From: Salegentibacter flavus
GTDB lineage: Bacteria; Bacteroidota; Bacteroidia; Flavobacteriales; Flavobacteriaceae
DNA length: 53,503 nucleotides
Assembly: GCF_900115145.1 (NCBI RefSeq)
Contig: NZ_FOVL01000025.1
Span: 1-53,503 of the forward strand
Reading direction: 5' to 3'
Shown: positions 1-6,668 of the stretch, in pieces
How the letters are laid out: each line of letters opens with the position of its first letter
Position numbering within the stretch: position 1 is the stretch's first letter
Notes under the pieces: model-generated
The model's database searches: none
Told to the model about the DNA's origin: nothing
The model's input: the letters and a program-made list of their open reading frames with translations, nothing else
Program-made: the position numbers and the translations under genes

Positions 1-115
1 TCTTTGAAGCCAATAAAATAGTAACTTTAATAAATATTTAGAGTTTAATCCTGGGATGGAAATAAGGCTATAAATCTTCACATAAGGGATGAACACAAAA
101 TAAACCTTCAGTACC

Positions 116-673
116 ATGGATACAAAACTGGATAAAAGAACAGAAAAACTGGAAAAGTATGATTCTCGGGGAGTTCAGACCCTCTTCAGAACCCTTTCAA
201 GAAATCATTACAACCTTTTAAAAATGGTTGATAATAAGGCCAGAATCGTTCTGACTGTAAATTCAATCATAACTTCTTTACTAATAGGAATTCAAGTGCT
301 AAATGTCGAGAGTGCGGGGGTGAAGGAAAATTATGGAATAAGGATTTTAGTTATAGGTGGTTTATTATCGATGGTCATGGCTTTGTTGAGTATGTTACCG
401 CATCGGTATCTTGGAAAATCCTTTAGGAAAAGTAATTACCAGGGAACCTTATATGCCGCCAATTTTTCCAAACAGTCATTGGAAGAATTCAGAAAGGAAT
501 TTGACCGAATAATGATAGATGGACAAAGCCTTTATAATGAAATGATCAGTGACTTGTATTTTCTGGGGAAAATTATCGCAAAAAAGCAAAGACTTTTAAT
601 GTTTTCCGTTATGATATTTCTTATTGGTTTGACAGCAGCCATTATTTATTTTTTAATGAATGAATTCATCTAA
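116..673 (+). CDS. PycTM-like (DUF5706) three-helix membrane protein
   Basis: A 185-residue membrane protein. Residues 19-57 (GVQTLFRTLSRNH, then VDNKARIVLTVNSII) match my memory of the PycTM/DUF5706 membrane domain of Pycsar effectors, where a TMFR..RNH..L...DNKA.I.L..N.II pattern is typical. Hydrophobic segments lie near residues 43-62, 74-95 and 159-182, with a charged stretch of about 60 residues between the second and third. Known Pycsar effectors are triggered by cCMP or cUMP from a neighbouring cyclase and damage the inner membrane. Many flavobacterial relatives carry an N-terminal HD domain, and this one does not. No cyclase lies in the 2.3 kb downstream, and upstream is outside the window. 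The ATG at 116 is the first start in frame and precedes the conserved region directly. The family call is fairly secure; a defence role is inference. Confidence 0.7.
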   Translation: MDTKLDKRTEKLEKYDSRGVQTLFRTLSRNHYNLLKMVDNKARIVLTVNSIITSLLIGIQVLNVESAGVKENYGIRILVIGGLLSMVMALLSMLPHRYLGKSFRKSNYQGTLYAANFSKQSLEEFRKEFDRIMIDGQSLYNEMISDLYFLGKIIAKKQRLLMFSVMIFLIGLTAAIIYFLMNEFI

Positions 674-775
674 ATAGAAGGGTTCCTATTCTCTTTTCGT
701 TAACCTTTTAAAACTTGATGGCAAAGGAAAGCCATAAATCACTCTTGTGGTGAAACCGAAAATCGCGATGAAGAA

Positions 776-1177
776 ATGGAAGAAGAAAATCTGGTTACTA
801 CAAAGGAAGTACCTGATGCTAATGAGGTCATAGAAGGCTGGGGCGATGCCTGGAACAGCAATGATCCTGCACAGGTGAGGGCAATGACTGCAGATGACGC
901 TATATTGGTGTTGAATGGCAACGAATTCCCACAGGATAGTTTAAGGGGGTGGATTGATGCGGCCACTTCGGCTATGCAGGATCTCGAATTGCGAACCGTG
1001 AAGAAAGAAGTTACAGATTATGTGGCTTACGATACTGGCATTTATTCTCATACCTATACCGATGACACAACTCAATACGCAGGATCTTATACCTTTATCT
1101 GGGAGCGATCTGATGAAGAAAATGACTGGAAAGTAAAGGTGATGAATATTGCCGAAGCTCAGCCAGAAGAGGATTAG
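776..1177 (+). CDS. NTF2-like (SnoaL/DUF4440-type) protein, leader probably damaged
   Basis: A 133-residue protein with the look of an NTF2-fold/SnoaL-like domain: EVIEGWGDAWNSNDP near residues 17-31, AMTADDAILVLNG, and a C-terminal beta half ending in YTFIWERSDEENDWKVKVMNI. Such domains bind small molecules or act as periplasmic accessory proteins; the ligand here is unknown. The frame stays open upstream of the ATG to a stop at 716-718. That extension reads SCGETENRDEE just before Met, which looks like the lipobox and spacer of a lipoprotein, but no signal-peptide hydrophobic stretch or start codon precedes it. The gene may therefore be a 5'-truncated lipoprotein, or it may be made as a cytoplasmic protein from this ATG. 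A hairpin terminator follows at 1300-1330. Confidence 0.6.
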   Translation: MEEENLVTTKEVPDANEVIEGWGDAWNSNDPAQVRAMTADDAILVLNGNEFPQDSLRGWIDAATSAMQDLELRTVKKEVTDYVAYDTGIYSHTYTDDTTQYAGSYTFIWERSDEENDWKVKVMNIAEAQPEED

Positions 1178-1492
1178 GCAAATGTTTGTAAATAAAACGT
1201 TAGATCCTTAAAGCAAGCTGTGCATTTGCCGGAATATAAGATCGAAATATGGATTGTATCAGGCAGAGAAAAATTGCTGGGATAAAATTAAAAACTGAAA
1301 GCGGGGAATTCTTTTAAAAAGTTCCCCGCTATTTTATTGACTTTCTTCTGAGCAACCCGGGACTGTTTGTAGTCGAACATAACTTGTACGTCTTTGCGAG
1401 GAAGCCCGTCACCCGGAGTGAAATACCCCATTTCTTAATTCAGCTTAGGCCTAAGCTGATAAAATTGAAAAAGTATATTTCTACTAATGCCC
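1178..1492. other. Gene-free interval with terminator and 20-bp palindrome
   Basis: No convincing gene is present. The interval contains the terminator at 1300-1330, a GC-richer patch near 1390-1430 that resembles decayed interspersed-repeat sequence, and a perfect palindrome at 1440-1459 (half site TCAGCTTAGG). The palindrome sits just downstream of the minus-strand gene that ends at 1493. Confidence 0.5.
1300..1330 (+). terminator. Intrinsic terminator after the NTF2-like gene
   Basis: AGCGGGGAA at 1300-1308 pairs perfectly with TTCCCCGCT at 1322-1330, and an inner CTTTT/AAAAG helix extends the stem. ATTTTATT follows. It lies about 120 bp downstream of the NTF2-like stop codon. Confidence 0.7.
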
Positions 1493-1918
1493 TTAGTACA
1501 GATCGGGAGTTACATCAATATGCAATACAAAGTCGCCGTTCTTATCATAATAATTATAGCTCATCGTGATATTATTATCTCTAAAATCTTTAAGGTCGGG
1601 GCTGGTTTTTACATTTTCAATGATACCCGGTCTTATATATTTTTCCACGGTATCTGAATCTACCTCTTTCTTCGACATATTTACAAGCGTATAATGATAT
1701 TTGAAGATCTGGTCGCTCACGGTAGAGGCACTATCCAGCCTGGAATATTCATCAACCATCTTGGGGGAAATATTATTCACCTCCCTGGCAGCATCGGTTA
1801 ACTGTTCTTCCAGGTTTTTGTCATCAAAGAAAAAATACTGAACAGCAAAGAAGGCTATTACAAAAGTAATGGCAAAAGAGAGGGTTTGTATAATTAAATC
1901 CCTTTTTGATTTTTCCAT
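1493..1918 (-). CDS. Unknown protein with an N-terminal membrane anchor
   Basis: A 141-residue protein that I do not recognise. Residues 8-30 form one strong hydrophobic helix with an aromatic C-terminal end (AVQYFFF). A polar domain of about 110 residues follows, which would face the periplasm if the short Lys/Arg-rich N-terminus (MEKSKR) stays inside. The polar part is rich in Asp, Asn and Tyr and ends in alternating hydrophobic residues (NGDFVLHIDVTPDLY), suggesting a small beta-sheet domain. It is transcribed away from the BLUF gene, with about 190 bp between them. No catalytic motif is visible. Reading-frame quality and a clean ATG support a real gene. Confidence 0.65.
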   Translation of the reverse strand: MEKSKRDLIIQTLSFAITFVIAFFAVQYFFFDDKNLEEQLTDAAREVNNISPKMVDEYSRLDSASTVSDQIFKYHYTLVNMSKKEVDSDTVEKYIRPGIIENVKTSPDLKDFRDNNITMSYNYYDKNGDFVLHIDVTPDLY

Positions 1919-2105
1919 AGGTCCTGAATAAAATTGAAGTACGCTTTTTGAAAAATCTAAAGTATAATTTTTTATTGAAAAGCCTCTTTTTTTTGGTGAG
2001 CTAAAATAAATAATCCTGAACTTGAGGGGATTAACTGCTTCCTGCAGGTACGATCAGGTTACAGGATAAAAAATAAAGAAAGAATTAAGACGGCTTAAGA
2101 GATCA

Positions 2106-2507
2106 TTAGACCATCATTAATTCTATCACCCTTTTTAAACTCCTTTGAGATTCGGGTTCTAAAACTTCGATATAATGTAGGTAATCTTTTAAGTGAGCCG
2201 GGTCAAATTTATTGCTATCGGTGATGAAATCAGTCAAATAACCATCAAAAGCGGGTCTGAATACCGGTTTTTCCAGGAATTTAATAATGTCCTGGTGCCG
2301 GGAATCTTTTATGATCTTCTCGTACAAAGGCTGGATAATTTCCTTTTCTCCCTCGATGAGTTGAAAAAAGCTTCTTTTGTTATACAGCAGGATACCAGTT
2401 ATTTCCTGGCCTTTGTTATAAATATTTGTTTCGTTCATTATATCGTTTACTCCCTGCTGTTGAAGGTCTATGTTTGCTGTGCTGACGTAGGAAATAGCAT
2501 ATCTCAT
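2106..2507 (-). CDS. BLUF-domain blue-light photoreceptor (stand-alone)
   Basis: A 133-residue protein consisting of little more than one BLUF (sensors of blue light using FAD) domain. Visible landmarks are ISYVSTA (Tyr7, equivalent to the photoactive Tyr21 of AppA), NKGQEITGILLY (Asn31, flavin contact) and FFQLIEG (Gln49, equivalent to AppA Gln63). The FDGYLTDF strand is where AppA has FAGWHMQL, so Trp104 is replaced by Tyr90 and Met106 by Thr92. Residues 95-133 form the capping helices usual in short BLUF proteins, and there is no output domain. It probably acts through protein-protein contacts; no partner such as a PatA/PixE-type regulator is adjacent. A TATCTTTA element upstream on the minus strand is a weak promoter candidate. 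Confidence 0.9.
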   Translation of the reverse strand: MRYAISYVSTANIDLQQQGVNDIMNETNIYNKGQEITGILLYNKRSFFQLIEGEKEIIQPLYEKIIKDSRHQDIIKFLEKPVFRPAFDGYLTDFITDSNKFDPAHLKDYLHYIEVLEPESQRSLKRVIELMMV

Positions 2508-3028
2508 AATACATAATTTTAAAAATTCAGGACGGAGAATTCTATCCTTTAAAGATATTGATTGGTGATGCTGATGAAAAAAATAAAAAACCTTCCTAAC
2601 GTATTAGATTACGACTTAAAAGACCATTTATATAAAACACCTTCCCAATTGGCATAAAAATAACCTCATATTGGAGGATTTATAAACAATTGAGAGCTAA
2701 CCCTTTCTTATCAAGAAAATATTTTTAATGCTATTAACACTCCCGCCTTTTTTACCTGTTCGGTATCTTAATTGGAATGGTTAATAACCTGTTCATTACT
2801 TAATTGGGGTGAAATCAAATCAGCTTATATTTTTTTTAATTTAGTTATATCTATAAACAACAGAATTATAGAGTGCTTAGCGATGAGATTTTGGAAAATG
2901 TACGGAAGCAGCTTTGCCATTTCGATTAGATGTTAAACAAACCGGCTATACCTACTGCGTTGGTTGTTGTTATAAGATTAATTTTCCGGATCCCGGGTCA
3001 CAAGGTGCTTCTTGTTAGACTATAATTA
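2508..3028. other. Gene-free interval upstream of BLUF and sulfotransferase-like genes
   Basis: About 520 bp of AT-rich sequence between divergent genes. I see no open frame worth calling and no tRNA. CTTAATTGG occurs twice (about 2770 and 2800), and a short AT-rich tract near 2830-2850 could hold a promoter. The longest start-to-stop frame near 2883 is only 17 codons. Confidence 0.4.
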
Positions 3029-3871
3029 GTGCGAACAGACAAGAAATACCTTAGCGATACTTTTCCGGAACTTACTATAGCCCCAATGAAAAATAAATTC
3101 GATTGTTTGGTAATTGCCTCGCAGTACAGCGGTGCCAGAGAGGTGTTTGATCTTTTAAAACAGAATATAATAACCGGAACAGCTCCTGAAATACATCAGA
3201 ATAAAGCTATCCTGGAGTGTAAATCGGCTAAAGAAGGTGAAAATCTACGGATAGGGATCTTTGAATTTGAAAGCCTGGAAGAACTCTGCAAAACCGATAT
3301 TTCTGAATATTTATTGCTGCAGGCGAAGATTTATCTGATGCTTAGAAATCCTGTGTGGAGGAGTTTTGCTTCCTACCGGAAAAACAGGGAAGAAGGAAAA
3401 GAGCGTTCCAGTTTTATAGAAGCTGTAAAATGGGATAGCAGTCCGCCGGAAGTTGGGCTTGGTCCACAGAATACGAGGTATATTATCGCAGGAAAATATT
3501 CTGAAGGGATAAGATCTTTGCTGAAACAAACCGATGAGCACGAGCTTCAAATCCTGGAGTATGAGGAACTTCGGCGTGCCCCTTTTAAGATTTTGCAGGA
3601 ACTAAAAGAAAGCCTTGGTCTTCAATTCAGGGTTTCCTCTGAAGAAATCGCACTTAATTTAAGCAAACAAAAAGTTGCCGGAAGAAGGTTGGGGATATTC
3701 AGATCTTTTCGGCATAACCCCGCTGAACTTGATGAGGAAACCGCGAAATATATTTACTATACCTATTTTAAAAGAGATATCGAAGAAGCGGAAGCATTGC
3801 TGTCAACCAGTTTTACCTCCTGGAAGTTTGCAGAGAAAGCTCTGGATGGGAGTTATATCGCCAGGTTTTGA
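3029..3871 (+). CDS. Sulfotransferase-like protein, PAPS loop degenerate
   Basis: A 280-residue protein resembling the sulfotransferase superfamily. The clearest part is residues 103-131: YLMLRNPVWRSFASYRKNREEG corresponds to the LRNPxxRAxSxY motif that holds the 3'-phosphate of PAPS. It is followed by IAGKYSEGIRSLL, LQILEYEELRRAPFKILQEL, and a C-terminal Y.YYTYFKRDIEEAEALL helix, all in the family order. The N-terminal loop that normally reads KxGTTSL here reads ASQYSGAREVFDLL, lacking the Lys and the GTT signature, so catalysis is doubtful. The frame opens with GTG at 3029 right after a stop; an ATG at 3086 (residue 20), just before the first beta strand, is an equally credible start. No neighbour indicates a substrate. 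Confidence 0.65.
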   Translation: MRTDKKYLSDTFPELTIAPMKNKFDCLVIASQYSGAREVFDLLKQNIITGTAPEIHQNKAILECKSAKEGENLRIGIFEFESLEELCKTDISEYLLLQAKIYLMLRNPVWRSFASYRKNREEGKERSSFIEAVKWDSSPPEVGLGPQNTRYIIAGKYSEGIRSLLKQTDEHELQILEYEELRRAPFKILQELKESLGLQFRVSSEEIALNLSKQKVAGRRLGIFRSFRHNPAELDEETAKYIYYTYFKRDIEEAEALLSTSFTSWKFAEKALDGSYIARF

Positions 3872-3972
3872 AGGGCAGTTTGTGCGGGAGTAAAATGGCT
3901 CCTGGATTATGCCTTAATTAAAAAATTGGGATTTTCTAAGCTCTAAGCCTTGGAAGATTTGCTGTGGATCTT

Positions 3973-5058
3973 CTAGCCAAGCATAAGCCTTTCTCCCTTT
4001 TTAGCCGCCGATTCATAGATCTTTTCCAGGATCACGATATCCCGTAACCCATCTTCTCCAGGGACGAGAACCGGTGTTTTGTTTAAAATTGCCCGGGCGT
4101 CATCATCCATCTGCACCGCCTGCTGATTTTTACCGAAAGGAGGTAAGATGGTGCCATCACTGGCCTTACCTTTTACCCCGCTATAACTTTGAAAAGGCCT
4201 TAAATAATACCATCCGTTTTCGCAATTTATTTCCAGATTATTCAGGTTTTCGCCAAAACTGGTCTTGCATTTGGCGGTGATTCCGTCAGGGAATTCGAGC
4301 TCAAAACTGGTGGTTTCATCTACCTCTGTGAAGATCTCCGGACGGTTTGTGCTATGAGTTGCGCTAACCGCAATCGGTTCCATTCCGGTGCTGTACCTGG
4401 CTGCATTTAAAGGGTACACGCCCATATCATACATCGCCCCGCCTCCCATTTCTTTTTTCAGTTTCCAGGGATTCATCGGGGAACCATAATAGCCAGCTTC
4501 GGCTTCAAGACTTTTAATTGCCCCAAAAGGTTTGGTGTCTGCCCATTTGATTAACTTTTGCGTGTTGGCCTCGTGCTGCATGCGATAACCTATAGAAAGT
4601 TTCACCTTATTTTTCTCACAGGCATTAATTATGTTCTTGCATTCTTCTGCAGTACGCGCCATGGGTTTTTCACACCAAACATGCTTTCCGGTTTCAGCAG
4701 CTTTTATTGCATATTCCGCGTGCAAGCCGGTTGGCAGGACGATGTAGATTACATCGATCTCTTCATTATTGGCGATATCCGGCATATTTTCATAATTGTA
4801 AACATTGCCGTCTTTTATACCGTATTTTTTTTGCCATACCGGAATTTTTTGCGGACTTCCCGTAACTATTCCTCTTAATTCACAAAACCTGGTTTCCTGA
4901 AGAGCTGGTGCCAGCTGGCTGCTGCTGTAATTTCCCAAGCCTACAAGGGCTACGCCGAGTTTTTCTTTATTCTTCGGAATCAAATAATCCGGCAAGGGCA
5001 GGGTAGTAGCCGCAAGAAACAACCCCGACTGTTTAATGAAATGTCTTCTATTAGGCAT
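3973..5058 (-). CDS. Tat-exported Gfo/Idh/MocA family oxidoreductase
   Basis: A 361-residue NAD(P)-dependent oxidoreductase related to glucose-fructose oxidoreductase. The N-terminus is a twin-arginine signal (NRRHFIKQSGLFLAA). The Rossmann fold follows with GVALVGLGNYSSS. The family hallmark HVWCEKPMARTAEE has the Lys-Pro near the active site, and the C-terminal domain contains GGGAMYDMGVYPLNAARY, carrying the usual Asp/Tyr-rich active-site helix. Family members reduce or oxidise sugars and related polyols, often with a tightly bound cofactor when periplasmic. The substrate cannot be read from sequence. It converges with the sulfotransferase-like gene and is followed by no co-directional partner, so it is probably monocistronic. 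Confidence 0.88.
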   Translation of the reverse strand: MPNRRHFIKQSGLFLAATTLPLPDYLIPKNKEKLGVALVGLGNYSSSQLAPALQETRFCELRGIVTGSPQKIPVWQKKYGIKDGNVYNYENMPDIANNEEIDVIYIVLPTGLHAEYAIKAAETGKHVWCEKPMARTAEECKNIINACEKNKVKLSIGYRMQHEANTQKLIKWADTKPFGAIKSLEAEAGYYGSPMNPWKLKKEMGGGAMYDMGVYPLNAARYSTGMEPIAVSATHSTNRPEIFTEVDETTSFELEFPDGITAKCKTSFGENLNNLEINCENGWYYLRPFQSYSGVKGKASDGTILPPFGKNQQAVQMDDDARAILNKTPVLVPGEDGLRDIVILEKIYESAAKKGERLMLG

Positions 5059-5197
5059 AGTGGTGGGTTTTTGAAGTTATAATTTATAAAAAACGAGGCT
5101 CTTTTTCTCTGTATTGGGCTGGTTTTTAACGATTATTTAATCTAAATGCCTGATGGATTTAGTAAATTAAGCTTGCTTACTTTAAAATAATTTTATT

Positions 5198-5773
5198 ATG
5201 AAAAAAATACTCTTCCTTACCGGCGATTTCGCTGAGGACTATGAAACTATGGTGCCTTTTCAAATGCTTGTCATGCTTGGCTATACCGTTCATGTAGTTT
5301 GCCCGGATAAAAAGAAAGGCGATAAAATAAAAACCGCTATCCATGATTTTGAAGGAGACCAGACCTATACTGAAAAGCCGGGTCATCTGTTTGAGCTCAA
5401 TTATTCATTTGATGAGGTCATCGCTTCAGACTACGATGGGCTTATTATTGCCGGTGGACGTGCACCCGAATATCTGCGACTTAATAAGCGGGTACTGGAG
5501 ATTACCAAATATTTCTTTGATCAATATAAACCTGTGGCGGCTATCTGCCATGCAATCCAAATACTTACCGTAGCCAATCTGGTAGAAGATAGAACCCTTA
5601 CTGCCTATCCCAGTATAGGCCCCGAAATTGAACTTGCCGGTGGTAAATATAAAGAGGTAAAACCCACCGAAGCTGTAGTTGATGGTAACCTTGTTACTTC
5701 TCCAGCCTGGCCCGGTCACCCTGCATTTATAAGGGAATTTGTGAAATTGCTCGGAGCAAAAATTCAACTTTAG
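5198..5773 (+). CDS. DJ-1/PfpI family protein
   Basis: A 191-residue class I glutamine amidotransferase-like protein of the DJ-1/PfpI group. Visible elements are [16 protein letters not shown] at the N-terminus (the acidic residue that contacts the nucleophile), [13 protein letters not shown], and the nucleophile elbow [10 protein letters not shown], whose Cys-His pair corresponds to the reactive cysteine and its histidine. It ends with [22 protein letters not shown], as in PfpI-type proteases, deglycases and YhbO-like stress proteins. Exact chemistry (protease, glyoxalase, deglycase, chaperone) cannot be decided here. It is monocistronic, with a long hairpin at 5786-5826 directly after the stop. 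Confidence 0.88.
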   Translation: MKKILFLTGDFAEDYETMVPFQMLVMLGYTVHVVCPDKKKGDKIKTAIHDFEGDQTYTEKPGHLFELNYSFDEVIASDYDGLIIAGGRAPEYLRLNKRVLEITKYFFDQYKPVAAICHAIQILTVANLVEDRTLTAYPSIGPEIELAGGKYKEVKPTEAVVDGNLVTSPAWPGHPAFIREFVKLLGAKIQL

Positions 5774-5785
5774 TATTATTTGACT

Positions 5786-5826
5786 TTACAGGGCAGAAAT
5801 TGTTTCTTATTATTTCTGCTCTGTAA
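5786..5826 (+). terminator. Intrinsic terminator after the DJ-1/PfpI gene
   Basis: A 15-bp stem, TTACAGGGCAGAAAT (5786-5800) with ATTTCTGCTCTGTAA (5812-5826), with one G-U pair and an 11-nt loop. A pyrimidine-rich CTTTTCTCTT follows. It begins 13 bp after the stop codon. Confidence 0.75.
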
Positions 5827-6048
5827 CTTTTCTCTTCATCCCGGGAAGTTTTAAATTCTATTTAAAAGTATCGACTCTTTTTTCAGAAAAAACAGAGAAA
5901 ACTGAATCTTCCCATCTTTCTGAAAGGTATTCATGCTAATGCCGACTTTAAGAAACCTTAACATTCTTGTTTAGTTCCGTAACCAGTTTTTATTTGTAGT
6001 AATAGAATTACTGGCACGCGCCTTGCAACAACTCTTAAGAAAATGTGA

Positions 6049-6068
6049 AAGTCCTATTGTTAGGACTT
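6049..6068 (+). promoter_or_regulatory. 8-bp perfect hairpin before small membrane-protein gene
   Basis: AAGTCCTA and TAGGACTT pair perfectly around a TTGT loop, 28 bp upstream of the ATG at 6097. It is followed by CTACAGG and five T, so it could act as an attenuator or mRNA stabiliser. No family match is known to me. Confidence 0.4.
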
Positions 6069-6096
6069 CTACAGGTTTTTACAAAAAAAAAAAGAA

Positions 6097-6252
6097 ATGA
6101 TATTGAAAATAAGAAGATCAACATCAGAATTACTCCCTGTACTAAGGAAAGGAAAATCCTGGTTTTACAATAAAGCCCATTATGTTTTCATCACTTTTTT
6201 TGTTTTTATCCTGCTGGCTTTTACCATTTGGCTGATTTCCCTTTTCTCCTGA
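6097..6252 (+). CDS. Small single-pass membrane protein, 51 residues
   Basis: An open frame of 51 codons from ATG 6097 to TGA 6250-6252. A basic N-terminal half (MILKIRRSTSELL then RKGKSWFYNK) is followed by a strong hydrophobic helix at residues 29-51 (YVFITFFVFILLAFTIWLIS). The positive-inside rule places the N-terminus in the cytoplasm. A purine-rich AAAGAA sits directly before the start, and a hairpin lies in the leader. I do not recognise the family. Coding is supported by the amphipathic, basic-then-hydrophobic pattern, not by homology, so it could still be a chance frame. Confidence 0.45.
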   Translation: MILKIRRSTSELLPVLRKGKSWFYNKAHYVFITFFVFILLAFTIWLISLFS

Positions 6253-6668
6253 TTTTCAGTTCAATAATTCATGATAAATTGTTGCTTATTTCCACATATC
6301 TCCACGAAAATGTTGCTTAGGTTTTGTAACAACTGCATTTTTGTGTTAGCTCCTTTCAACAAATCAGATGAAATAATTTATTCAGTAATTTGGGATTTAC
6401 TTTATCCAGAATCGGGAAGCAATCCGTTATTATATCCCCTGAATTCTACAGGTTTCTTCGAAAAATAAATTTTGGTTTTATTCATCTTATGGGAGTCAGA
6501 AGAAAAGCTTTGTTTTTGGAAGAGAAGTATTCTACTGCACCCAATCAAAAAAACCTGGAAGCACGGTCTAACTTGCAAATAATTTTTAACTTCGCCGGCT
6601 TGAATTTTAAAACTTTTGTGAATAGCAAGGGACTACGCCAATTTAGACTTCGATTAAACAACCAAAAA
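6253..6668. other. Long 5' region of the TonB-dependent receptor gene
   Basis: About 415 bp between the small membrane-protein gene and the receptor signal peptide. An in-frame extension of the receptor runs through its second half, but its translation is not protein-like, so it is probably untranslated leader. I looked for a cobalamin riboswitch because the receptor is BtuB-like; the conserved B12-box core (GCCACTG) is absent. No other known RNA element was recognised. Confidence 0.4.

Larger units (their letters stand above)
5774..6096. other. Intergenic leader upstream of the 51-residue membrane peptide
   Basis: Besides the terminator at 5786-5826, two small hairpins lie just before the small gene. 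One is AGTAAT-AGA-ATTACT at 5998-6012. The other is a perfect 8-bp stem, AAGTCCTA-TTGT-TAGGACTT, at 6049-6068. A run of 11 A residues then precedes GAAATG. I recognise no known RNA family. Confidence 0.4.

Noticed and set aside
1384-1569. 61-codon plus-strand frame
   Set aside because: It overlaps the convergent membrane-anchored protein gene, and its product has no recognisable pattern.
2193-2516. 107-codon frame antisense to the BLUF gene
   Set aside because: It is a shadow of the well-conserved BLUF coding sequence.
2905-2925. CGGAAGCAGC, resembling the SRP RNA core
   Set aside because: The second conserved GGAA and the symmetric internal loop are absent, and the flanks do not pair.
6405-6450. 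GGGAAGCAATCCG stretch reminiscent of a cobalamin riboswitch core
   Set aside because: The B12 box, the GGTG/CC pairing and the conserved peripheral stems are missing.
6390-6668. 93-codon N-terminal extension of the TonB-dependent receptor frame
   Set aside because: Its translation is not protein-like, and a typical signal peptide begins at the ATG at 6669.
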